A stretch of DNA of 64,000 nt. Source: JABFRZ01 sp964631945. GTDB lineage: Bacteria; Planctomycetota; UBA1135; GCA-002686595. Under the pieces are notes generated by a model. The model did not search any database. It was not told the origin of the DNA and was given only the letters and a program-made list of their open reading frames with translations. A program made the position numbers and the translations under genes. Numbering within the stretch: position 1 is the first letter of the stretch; each line of letters starts with the position of its first letter. Shown one piece after another: positions 56,730-64,000 of this stretch. The DNA is taken from positions 14,055 to 78,054 of the forward strand of contig CAZWAY010000024.1 in the NCBI GenBank assembly GCA_964631945.1, written 5' to 3'.

Positions 56730-59440
56730 TGCGCCGCCAGCCAGTTCGGCCCCGAGCCCACGTCGACCCGCAGCGGCACGGCGAGCTCCACGGCATCCTC
56801 CATGCAGCGCCGCACGAGCTCGGTCGTCTCGGCCAGCTCGCGCGCGGGACACTCCAGCACGAGCTCGTCGTGCACCTGCAGCAACATGCGCCCGGCCAGC
56901 TTCGAGCGCGCGAGCTCGCGCTCGAGGTCGATCATGGCGCGCTTGATGATGTCCGCCGCCGAGCCCTGCACCGGCGTGTTCAGCGCGGCGTTCTCGGCGA
57001 AGACGCGCACGCGGTTGTCGCTCGAGTTGAGCTCGGCCAGCTTGCGGCGGCGGCCGAGCAGCGTCTCGACGTAGCCCGTGCGCCGGGCCTCCTCCAGCAG
57101 GCGGTCCATCCAGGCGCGGATGGTGGGGAAGGAGGCGAAGTAGCGCTCGACGAAGGTCTTGGCCTCGGCCAGCGGCATGCCCGTCTCGCGCGCCACGCGC
57201 TGCGGGCCCATGCCGTACAAGAGGCCGAAGTTGATGACCTTGGCCTTGTCGCGCATCTCGCGCGTGACCAGCTCGGGCATCACGTTGAACACGCGCGCGG
57301 CCGTGGCGGCGTGCACGTCCTTGCCTTCGCGGAAGGTGCGGCGCATGTGCTCGTCGCCCGAGAGGTGCGCCATGACGCGCAGCTCGATCTGGCTGTAGTC
57401 GGCCGAGAGCAGCAGCCACTCGCCGTGCGCGTCGCCCGGGCGCGGCACGAAGGCCGCGCGCAGCTGCTTGCCGCGCGTGGTGCGCACCGGGATGTTCTGC
57501 AGGTTCGGCTCGCTGGAGGCCAGGCGCCCGGTGGCCGCGCTGACCTGGCTGAAGGAGCAGTGGATGCGGCCGGTGCGCGGGTTGACGTACTGCGGCAGGG
57601 CGTCGACGTAGGTGCTCTTCAGCTTCTGCACCTCGCGGTATTCGAGCAGCGCGCGCACGATCGGCACGTCGCCGTACTGGAGCTCGAGCGTGTCGGCGTC
57701 GGTGGCCCAGCCGGTCTGGGTCTTCTTCACCTTCTTGACGCCGGCCTGGTCCTGGATGCGCAGCCTCTCGAACAGGATCTCGCCCAGGGCCTTGGTGCTG
57801 TTGACGTTGAAGTTCTCGCCCGCGTGGCCCTGCACGGCGTGGGTCAGGGTCACGAGCTCCTGCTCCATCTCCTGGGACAGCCTGGCGATCAGCGCGGTGT
57901 CGAGGCGGATGCCGCGCTCCTCCATGGCCGCCAGCACCGGGACCAGCGGCAGCTCGAGCTCGTGGAAGAGCGCCAGTGCTCCGGCCTGTTCCAGCTCGCG
58001 CGCCAGGGGTTCGCGCAGGCGGTAGGCCACGTCGGCGTCCTCGCAGGCGTACTCGCCGAGCGTCTCGAGCGGCACCTGATCCATCGTGATCTGGGCCTTG
58101 CCCTTGCCGATCAGCTCGGCGGTCGGGATCTTCTTGATCCCGAAGTGGCGCAGCGCGAGCGCGTCCAGGCCGTGCGTGCGCGCGTCGCCGCCCGACACGC
58201 AGAAGCTCGCCACCAGCGTGTCGAAGGCCGGCGGCGGCAGGCGCAGGCCGGCCTGCGCCAGCACCAGCCAGTCGTACTTCGTGTTCTGGCCGAAGCGCTC
58301 GAGGGCCGGGTCGGTGAGCAACGGCGCCAGCTCGGCCAGGAGCGCCGCGCGGCCTCCGGGCAGGACCTCGGGCTTGACCGGCACGTAGAAGGCCCGTCCG
58401 GCCGCGGCCGAGAAGGAGATCCCGACCAGCTCGGCCTCCAGCGCGAACAGGCTGGTGGTCTCGGTGTCGAGCGCGAAGCTGCCGGCCGCGCGCAGCTCGG
58501 CCAGCATGGCCACCAGCGCCGCGCGCTCGCGCACGATCACGTAGTCGCGCGGCCCGCTGCGGCTGGGAGCGCTGGCGCTGGCCGCGACCTTCTCCAGCAG
58601 GAGGCCGAACTCGAGCTCGCGGAAGAGCTCGATCAGCGCCTGCGCGTCCGGCGCCGGCGGGGTGAGCGCGGCCAGCCCGCTCGGCAGCGGCACGTCGGTG
58701 TGGATCGTGACCAGCTCGCGCGAGAGCAAGAGCATCGCGCGGCTGGCCTCGATCTTGGCGCGCGTCTTCTCGGGCACCTCGGAGAGGTGCGCCAGCAGGT
58801 TCTCCACGCTCTGGTAGCGCTGGATCAGCTCGGTGGCGCCCTTCGGCCCGATCCCGCGCACGCCCGGCACGTTGTCCGAGCTGTCGCCCATGATCGCCAG
58901 CACGTCGATCACGTGCTCGGGCGTGGTGCCGAACTTCTCCTGGACCGCGCCCAGGCCCTGGATCTCGGGCGGCTCGCCCTGCTTGAAGACGTTGTAGAGC
59001 TTCACGCGCTCGCTCACGAGCTGCATGAAGTCCTTGTCGCCGGTGACGATGAAGACCTCGTGCCCGGCGCGTTCGGCCTGCTTGGCGAGCGTGCCGATCA
59101 CGTCGTCGGCCTCGACCCCCGGGACCTCGAACAGCGGCACGCCGTGCGCGCGGATCACGGCCCGGATCGAGTCGAGCTGCGCGACCATCTCGCTCGGAGC
59201 GCGCTCGCGCGTGGCCTTGTAGGCCTCGTAGCGCTCGTGGCGGAAGGTCTTGCCCGGCGCATCGAGCGCCACGGCCACCAGGTCCGGGCGCTCCTCCTCG
59301 AGGATGCGCCGCAGGGTCATGGTGAAACCCAGCGTCGCGCCGGTCGGGCGGCCGTCGGCGCGCGCCAGGCGCGAGCCGGCCAGCGCGAAGTGCGCGCGGT
59401 AGGCCAGCGCGGTGCCGTCGAGCAGGAAGAGGCGCGCCAT
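56726..59440 (-). CDS. polA: DNA polymerase I
   Basis: The 904-residue protein has three domains. The 5'-3' nuclease (residues 1-290) has LDGTALAYRAHFAL, GVEADDVIGTLA and VTGDKDFMQLV. The 3'-5' exonuclease (300-500) keeps the metal residues in FALDTETTSL, the ExoII NTKYDWLVL and YACEDADVAYRL, so proofreading looks intact. The polymerase domain has LLSADYSQIELRVMAHLSGD (motif A), the O-helix MRDKAKVINFGLLYGMGP and LQVHDELVLECP (motif C). The O-helix Phe (NFGLLYG) is the usual dNTP-selecting variant. Convergent stop overlap with the sulfatase-like gene is noted above. Confidence 0.97.
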   Translation of the reverse strand: MARLFLLDGTALAYRAHFALAGSRLARADGRPTGATLGFTMTLRRILEEERPDLVAVALDAPGKTFRHERYEAYKATRERAPSEMVAQLDSIRAVIRAHGVPLFEVPGVEADDVIGTLAKQAERAGHEVFIVTGDKDFMQLVSERVKLYNVFKQGEPPEIQGLGAVQEKFGTTPEHVIDVLAIMGDSSDNVPGVRGIGPKGATELIQRYQSVENLLAHLSEVPEKTRAKIEASRAMLLLSRELVTIHTDVPLPSGLAALTPPAPDAQALIELFRELEFGLLLEKVAASASAPSRSGPRDYVIVRERAALVAMLAELRAAGSFALDTETTSLFALEAELVGISFSAAAGRAFYVPVKPEVLPGGRAALLAELAPLLTDPALERFGQNTKYDWLVLAQAGLRLPPPAFDTLVASFCVSGGDARTHGLDALALRHFGIKKIPTAELIGKGKAQITMDQVPLETLGEYACEDADVAYRLREPLARELEQAGALALFHELELPLVPVLAAMEERGIRLDTALIARLSQEMEQELVTLTHAVQGHAGENFNVNSTKALGEILFERLRIQDQAGVKKVKKTQTGWATDADTLELQYGDVPIVRALLEYREVQKLKSTYVDALPQYVNPRTGRIHCSFSQVSAATGRLASSEPNLQNIPVRTTRGKQLRAAFVPRPGDAHGEWLLLSADYSQIELRVMAHLSGDEHMRRTFREGKDVHAATAARVFNVMPELVTREMRDKAKVINFGLLYGMGPQRVARETGMPLAEAKTFVERYFASFPTIRAWMDRLLEEARRTGYVETLLGRRRKLAELNSSDNRVRVFAENAALNTPVQGSAADIIKRAMIDLERELARSKLAGRMLLQVHDELVLECPARELAETTELVRRCMEDAVELAVPLRVDVGSGPNWLAAH

Positions 59441-59538
59441 CGGAGCGGGATGATAGGGAACGCCGCGGCCGAATGGGCTCGAGCCGCACCGGACCGGCGC
59501 GCTCGGGGCCTACCCCGTACGCGCCACTGCGCGCGGCG

Positions 59539-61971
59539 CTACTCGAGCGTGATCTGGGCCACGTTCGAGCGCTGGCCCGTGCCCGGCACGATCGCCCGCG
59601 CGCGCAGGGTGGTGCCGGCCAGGCGCGCGTCGTCGGGCAGCGGGATGACCACGCGCGAGAGCCCGTTGGCGGGCGCGGTGCCGCTCGGCAGGCGGTAGAT
59701 CCAGGTGCGCTTGCCGGCCGGGGAACCCACCGTGCCCGGGCCGGTGGCGGTGGCGAACACCGTCCAGGGTTCGCCCGGGGTCGCGGCCACGTGCATGACG
59801 ATGTCGTCGCCCAGGCGCGGGCGGCCGTAGAAGTTGAGCTTCGGGCCGGTGTCGAAGGTGACGAGCGAGAGCTCGTCCACGCCGGCCTCGGTCAGCGAGT
59901 CGTTGGGCTGGTCGCCGGTGCGGAAGCGCAGGCGCACCTGGTCGGTCAGCGCGACGTGGTCGGCGACCTCGAAGGTGCTCTCGATCCAGGAGTTCGAGCT
60001 GCCGCCGGTGATGCTCTCGAGCGTCACCCACGAGGCGCCGTCGTCGTCCGAGATGGCGACCTCGAGCGCGTCGTTGAGCACGGTGGCGTTGGCGAACCAG
60101 CGCCGGTAGCTGAGGGTCGCGCCCGAGACGCCCGCCAGCTGCAGGCGCGGCGAGATCAGCGTGGTCGGGCCGCCGTCGACGTCGTCGCCGCCGACCGTGG
60201 TCGAGCCGTTGCCGGTCGCGAAGCAGCGCACGCCGGGCGCGGGCGAGGCGTCGTCGGCGGGGTTCGAGGGCGCGCTGCCGTTCACGGTCCCGACCGGATC
60301 GCCGTAGGCCCACACGCCGGTCGTGGCGGCGTCGCCGGGCGCGCCCACCGTCCAGCCGAGCTGCAGCTCGAGGTCGTCCGTCAGGAACGGGCGCGGCTGG
60401 CCGAGCGCGAACGAGCCCGGGAACTCCTGGGTGAAGCCCTCGTAGGTGATGCTCGCCACGTAGTCCACGCGCGTGCCGGAGCTCATGCCGGCGCCCAGCG
60501 CGAGCTCGAGCGGCTGCCCGGCGTGCGAGGCGCTGCTGAAGGGCGCCATCGTCCCGAGGTTCACCAGGGCGTTGGTGAGCGTGACGCCCGGCGTGCTGCA
60601 GGCGAGCGCGACCTGGACCGCGCCCGAGGTCGCGCGCCCGCTGTTGCGCAGCGAGAACACGAGCCGGAAGGACTCGCCCGGCTCGAAATAGCCGTCGCCG
60701 TCGCCCAGCTCGCTGGTCGCGCGCCCGGCGTCGTGCACGTATGCGCCCGCGGCCCAGGCCGTGCGCAGGAAGCCCGGCTCGGCGATCTGGGCCAGCGGCA
60801 CGATGCGCGCGGTGGCCGGCCAGAAGCCGTCGGTGTCGTTGCCGATCTCGGGCGTGAAGGCGATCGTGCCCTTGGCGTTGTGGTCGTAGTCGTCGGTCAC
60901 GCCGTTGGCGAGGTACAGCACCGCGCCGGCCGGACCGCGCAGCCAGTCCGTCTCGAGCGTGCACAGGTCGCCGATCTCGGTGTACTGCGCGTTGTTGGCA
61001 GGCGCGGCGGCGACGTAGCCCCAGGGCCACAGCCACAGGTCGGAGTAGGTGTGGGCCGAGAGCGCGGTCGCGAAGTTGCGCGACAGGATGAAGGCCTGCA
61101 TGGCCGCGACCTCGGGCTCGCTGGCCGGCGCGGTGCCGCGGTAGGTCTCGTTCGAACCGGTGGGCGAGCTGCCGCTGTTGTCGAAGCCCCACTGGAAGGC
61201 GTAGTTGCGATTCAGGTCCACGCCGATCGAGCCGCCCGCGTTGGCACGCCGGTTCTTGCGCCACAGCCCGCCGCCGGCGGGGTTGGTGCTGCGGTTGTAC
61301 TCGTAGCCGTCCGGGTTGACGCAGGGGAGGAACCAGATCTCGCGCTCGTTCACGAGGTAGGTCGAGAGCGGATCGCTGCCGTAGCGCTCGAGCAGCGCGA
61401 GCATCGTCCAGAGCGTGCACTGCATGCTCTGGGGCTCGCGCGCGTGGTGCATGGCGTCGTAGCGCACCTCGGGCTCGTTCTCGTCCGTGCCCACGTTGTC
61501 CGAGACCTTCATGGCCCACAGCGTGCGCCCCTGACCGGTCGTCCCGATCGAGAACTTGGCCGAGGTCAGGCTCGGGTAGGCGGCGTGGATCTGGTCGAGC
61601 ACCGCGACGACCTCGGGAAAGGTGTAGTACCCGCCCATCGAGCCCGCGCCGAACTGCGGCGAGAGCCAGGCGCCGAGCGGCGGCACCGCGCGGATCGTCT
61701 CGCGCGGCGTCAGGCGCGAGGCGTAGAAGGCCGGCAGATCCTGGTGCACGAGCGTGAAGGGGATGCCCTCGCGCGCCAGCAGCGCGCGCTCGCGGCCGTC
61801 GACGATCAGGTCGATCTCGCCCGAGCGCAGCACCGCGGCCACGTCGAGCCCGAGCCGGTTCACCGTGTCGAGCGTGAGCACGCCCGCCGGGACGCGCACC
61901 AGACCCTGGGCGACGTCGAGACTCTGGGGGCGGGCATCTTGGGCGAGGACGAGCAGGAGCGGGATCAGCAT
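59539..61971 (-). CDS. secreted M14-family zinc carboxypeptidase
   Basis: The 810-residue protein has a short signal peptide (MLIPLLLVLAQDA). The M14 domain holds the zinc motif HHAREPQSMQ (HxxE, near residue 175), the third ligand in LSAHTYSDLWLW and the catalytic Glu in AFTPEIGNDTDGFWP; VDLNRNYAFQWGFD supplies the substrate-binding Arg/Asn. After about residue 420 two to three beta-sandwich modules follow (ELGDGDGYFEPGESFRLVFS and WTVGAPGDAATTGVWAYGDP), then a terminal beta domain. It removes C-terminal residues from extracellular peptides. The ATG at 61971 gives the signal; a start at 62001 adds ten residues. Confidence 0.9.
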   Translation of the reverse strand: MLIPLLLVLAQDARPQSLDVAQGLVRVPAGVLTLDTVNRLGLDVAAVLRSGEIDLIVDGRERALLAREGIPFTLVHQDLPAFYASRLTPRETIRAVPPLGAWLSPQFGAGSMGGYYTFPEVVAVLDQIHAAYPSLTSAKFSIGTTGQGRTLWAMKVSDNVGTDENEPEVRYDAMHHAREPQSMQCTLWTMLALLERYGSDPLSTYLVNEREIWFLPCVNPDGYEYNRSTNPAGGGLWRKNRRANAGGSIGVDLNRNYAFQWGFDNSGSSPTGSNETYRGTAPASEPEVAAMQAFILSRNFATALSAHTYSDLWLWPWGYVAAAPANNAQYTEIGDLCTLETDWLRGPAGAVLYLANGVTDDYDHNAKGTIAFTPEIGNDTDGFWPATARIVPLAQIAEPGFLRTAWAAGAYVHDAGRATSELGDGDGYFEPGESFRLVFSLRNSGRATSGAVQVALACSTPGVTLTNALVNLGTMAPFSSASHAGQPLELALGAGMSSGTRVDYVASITYEGFTQEFPGSFALGQPRPFLTDDLELQLGWTVGAPGDAATTGVWAYGDPVGTVNGSAPSNPADDASPAPGVRCFATGNGSTTVGGDDVDGGPTTLISPRLQLAGVSGATLSYRRWFANATVLNDALEVAISDDDGASWVTLESITGGSSNSWIESTFEVADHVALTDQVRLRFRTGDQPNDSLTEAGVDELSLVTFDTGPKLNFYGRPRLGDDIVMHVAATPGEPWTVFATATGPGTVGSPAGKRTWIYRLPSGTAPANGLSRVVIPLPDDARLAGTTLRARAIVPGTGQRSNVAQITLE

Positions 61972-62057
61972 GGGGGGCGGGTGGCGAGGGGTTGCGGCCA
62001 TTCTAGGGCCGAGCGCGGGGCACGCACGGGTCCTCCGGGAACTATCTCAGGCGATTC

Positions 62058-62918
62058 TCAGGCGGTCCTCAGCCGATTCGCGAGCGCGCGCGCGAGGCGC
62101 GCCAGGGCCGGCGGGTGCTGGCTCAGGAAGAGCGAGGGCTCGAGCAGCTCGAGCTCCATCAGCTGCGGGTGGCCGTGCTCGTCCCGCACCAGGTCCACGC
62201 GCGCGTAGAGCAGCTCGCTCCCGAAGCGCGCCAGCAGCCGTTCGGCCAGGGCGCGCTCGTCGGGCGCGATCGGCAGCGCCGCCGAGACGCTCTCGGCCTG
62301 GCCCGCGAAGCGCGGGGACTTGCGGATCGCGTGGGTCAGCTGGCCCTCGATCCACACCAGCGCGCGCTCGCCGCTGGTCGCGACCGCCGCGGCGTAGCGC
62401 TGCACGAGCACGTCGCGTTCGCCCAGCAGCGCGGCCAGGTGGACCTCGCCCGCCGCGAGCTCGTGGGGCGCGCTCGAACGCACGCGCAGCGTGCCGAAGG
62501 ACGCGGCCGAGACCGCCGGCTTGACGACCGCGTCGTCCCAGCCGTGCCGCTCCAGGAGCGTGGCCAGGGTCGTGCTCGTGCCGCGCTCGAGGAAGGCCGT
62601 CGGCACGATCGGGAAGCCCTCGCGCGCGAGCTCGCGCAGGTGGAACTTGTGCACGTTCCAGCGCAGCACCGCGGGCGGGTTCCACAGCGGCGCGGCGCGC
62701 GCCGCGCGCTCGATCCAGGCCAGGAACGCCTCCAGGTGGTGCAGGTAGTCCCAGGTCGAGCGCACCACCGTCGCCACGGGCGCGTCCCAGTCCTACCGTG
62801 GATCGTTCCAGGCCGCCACGCGCGCGCGCACGCCCTCGCCGGCCAGGGCGGTCAGCAGCGCGTCCTCGTCCATGTCCGGCTCGGGCAGCGGGCGGCAACT
62901 GGCGATGCGCAGCTCCAT
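62058..62918 (-). pseudogene. ATP-grasp protein gene interrupted by an in-frame TAG
   Basis: Two open pieces in the same frame are separated only by one TAG codon (bases 62793-62795). The first (62918-62796) gives MELRIASCRPLPEPDMDED... to AAWNDPR; the second resumes directly with DWDAPVATVVRSTWDYLHH. Together they make a 287-codon gene with the start, length and RSTWDY segment of a known group of small ATP-grasp ligases (cycloserine- and YheC-type relatives). Later the second piece has AVVKPAVSAASFGTLRV, VQRYAAAVATSGERALVWI and LLYARVDLVRDEHGHPQLME, all intact ATP and magnesium regions. It is either a recent nonsense mutation, a sequencing error (a single base) or a read-through stop. A GTG at 62777 could restart a 239-residue protein without the N-terminal domain. 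Confidence 0.75.
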
Positions 62919-62989
62919 CGGGCCGAGAGGGTAGCGAGCGGAGGCTCGCGCTGGCCGGTCGAGCGACGCAGGATTGTGCGCACCCCGCG

Positions 62990-63802
62990 ATGACACCGGA
63001 GACTCTGCCTGCGCCGACTCGCCTCCCCGCGCTCGAGCGCCTGAAGTGGGCCGCGCCCGGCCTGGCCCTGGCGGACCTCGGCCTGAGCACGAGCGCGGGG
63101 CTGTTCGAGCCCGGCGTCTCGTCCCTCGAGCCCCTGGAGCGCTCGCCAGCGCGCGCGCGCTTCCGCTTCCCGCTGCCCGGCTCGCCCGACGCGCGCGGCA
63201 ACCTGACGGGCCGCCCGGGCGCGCTCGGAACGGGCTGGCTGTGGCTGACGGTCTTCCACGCCGGACTGGGCGAGCTCCTGCGCGCGCGCTGCACGCCACC
63301 GCGCAGCGCCAGCGCCGCGGAGCGCGAGTGGAACCTCCTCTGTCACCTGCGCGCGCACGGCGTCGGCACGCCCGAACCGCTGCTGGTCGGCGCGCGCGGC
63401 AACGGCTTCGTCTCGCGCCACTCGTTCCTGCTGGTGCGCGCACCCGAGGACGCCTTCCCGCTGCCGCGCTGGCTGCGCACCGACGGCCTCGGCGCCGAAC
63501 GCGAGCGTGGCCTGGTGGCACTCGGGAAGACGCTCGCCCTGCTGCTGCGCTCGGGCCTGGACCTCCCGGGGCTCAAGCCCGAGGACATATGGATCACCCC
63601 GAGCGGCTCAGGCGAGTGCGAGACCGAGGGGCCGGGCCTGAAGAAGAACCGCCTGCCCGGCGTGTCGATCGTCGAGGTTCGCGGCGGACGCGTCGGGCGC
63701 GGGTCGCCGGAGCGGATCGAGGCGCTGCTGTCGAGCGCGGGGCTCGGGCTGGGGAAGGAGGAGGTGAGTCGGGTGGTGAGGATCGTGGTGGGGGAGGAGT
63801 GA
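62990..63802 (+). CDS. lipopolysaccharide-kinase-like protein with degenerate catalytic motifs
   Basis: The 270-residue protein resembles the WaaP/InaA-like kinases: WLWLTVFHAGLGELLRAR, AEREWNLLCHLRAHGVGTPE, a SFLLVRAPED hinge and SGLDLPGLKPEDIWIT where the active site should be. The HRD-x4-N motif is missing (PGLKPEDIW), and the DFG-like Asp region reads VSIVEVRGGRVG. It may be a pseudokinase or a diverged kinase. The ATG at 62990 is the first good start. It is divergent from the interrupted ATP-grasp gene and is followed by a large hairpin. Confidence 0.7.
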   Translation: MTPETLPAPTRLPALERLKWAAPGLALADLGLSTSAGLFEPGVSSLEPLERSPARARFRFPLPGSPDARGNLTGRPGALGTGWLWLTVFHAGLGELLRARCTPPRSASAAEREWNLLCHLRAHGVGTPEPLLVGARGNGFVSRHSFLLVRAPEDAFPLPRWLRTDGLGAERERGLVALGKTLALLLRSGLDLPGLKPEDIWITPSGSGECETEGPGLKKNRLPGVSIVEVRGGRVGRGSPERIEALLSSAGLGLGKEEVSRVVRIVVGEE

Positions 63803-63824
63803 GGGTAGCCCGCGGGGGCTGCGC

Positions 63825-63917
63825 TTCCCGGGGCCCCGCTCGTTGGCGCCGGACCGCGGGATCGACCCACCGGCGACGTGTGGGTCGATCCTGTCCGGCG
63901 CCGAGCAACCCCGGGAA
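63825..63917. repeat. 93-bp interrupted inverted repeat between convergent genes
   Basis: TTCCCGGGG and CCCCGGGAA are the outer arms; inside, GGCGCCGGA pairs with TCCGGCGCC and GGATCGACCCAC with GTGGGTCGATCC around a 9-nt loop at about 63872-63880. Small asymmetric bulges interrupt the arms. It lies 22 nt after the kinase-like gene and before the tail of the next minus-strand gene, so it may end transcription from both sides or be a repeat element. Confidence 0.6.
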
Positions 63918-63958
63918 ACTCCGCGGCGGCGGTCGAGGTCGCGGTCGAGGGTCGCGAC

Positions 63959-64000
63959 TACGAGGCCAGCATCGACTCGAGTGTCTCGCCGTCGTCGTGG
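63959..64000 (-). CDS. probable C-terminal end of a minus-strand gene running off the window
   Basis: On the minus strand the frame ending with TAG at 63959-63961 reads HDDGETLESMLAS, a normal-looking acidic C-terminus. The gene would start beyond base 64000. The call rests on this short tail and on the hairpin placed where a convergent terminator would be. Confidence 0.35.

Noticed and set aside
54585..59489. 1600-residue minus-strand and 1700-residue plus-strand open frames across the sulfatase-like and polA genes
   Set aside because: Both are shadows of the two real genes; their translations are low-complexity Arg/Ala/Gly/Leu.
62041..62080. CTCAGGCGATT/CTCAGGCGGTC repeated strings at the end of the ATP-grasp gene
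   Set aside because: Three imperfect short units only, partly within coding sequence; too little to call a repeat.

Overview
The window is a very GC-rich, gene-dense bacterial chromosome segment with extreme GC at third codon positions. I favour Planctomycetota. The reasons are a cell-wall block (murG-murC-murB) with no ftsQ/ftsA/ftsZ behind it, a complete oleABCD set, a YtxJ-type bacilliredoxin, DUF4388 and RMD1/DUF155 proteins, and intergenic tracts resembling planctomycete repeats. This assignment is inference; no rRNA or tRNA gene is present to confirm it.

Layout. 1-4626: end of a LysM protein, a 64-residue membrane peptide, then murG, murC and murB. 4627-5125: a gene-free, repeat-like stretch. 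5126-6925: thrS lacking the TGS domain. 7275-13516: a copper/redox set (secreted multicopper oxidase, Sco1-cytochrome c fusion) and a hybrid histidine kinase. 13513-20872 (minus strand): an amidoligase cluster (N-formylglutamate amidohydrolase-like, GCS2-like ligase, RimK-like ATP-grasp, C39-like peptidase, RMD1/DUF155 protein), followed by a DinB-like protein, a rhomboid and Cu/Zn superoxide dismutase. 21022-23076: MFS transporter and a lipoprotein.

23109-36858 (minus strand except ytxJ) is the most interesting part. It is an enlarged head-to-head hydrocarbon locus: oleA, a D-Ala-D-Ala-ligase-like ATP-grasp gene, then a ten-gene translationally coupled operon (GbsR/MarR regulator, KAS II, acyl carrier protein, two CrtI-like FAD oxidoreductases, FabZ-like dehydratase, FabI-like reductase, Sfp-type phosphopantetheinyl transferase, oleB, oleC), and finally oleD. 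oleD is cut off from oleC by ytxJ on the opposite strand and a 164-bp element with 36-bp inverted arms. A perfect 18-bp palindrome overlaps the predicted promoter of the operon. The reading I propose is that a dedicated type II fatty-acid system makes unusual, probably desaturated acyl chains, which OleABCD then joins into long-chain olefins.

37036-48408: DNA polymerase IV, a DUF4388 protein, two MscS channels, a TetR regulator next to acetoacetyl-CoA synthetase, and an operon of a KamA-family radical SAM protein, an aminotransferase and an SDF symporter behind a clear promoter with an overlapping inverted repeat. 48597-54168: a five-cluster ferredoxin protein, a cupin, a methyltransferase, a ferredoxin/metallo-beta-lactamase fusion, a WaaP/InaA-like kinase and a coupled unknown gene. 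54258-64000: a sulfatase-like lipoprotein with Thr as probable nucleophile, polA with intact proofreading motifs, an M14 carboxypeptidase, an ATP-grasp gene broken by an in-frame TAG, a degenerate kinase-like gene, a large hairpin and the probable tail of one more minus-strand gene.

Many neighbours overlap by ATGA or GTGA, so operon calls here are strong. Start codons are often GTG and ribosome binding sites are usually weak, so several starts rest on domain boundaries. Functions come from motif recognition by eye; no database search was run.
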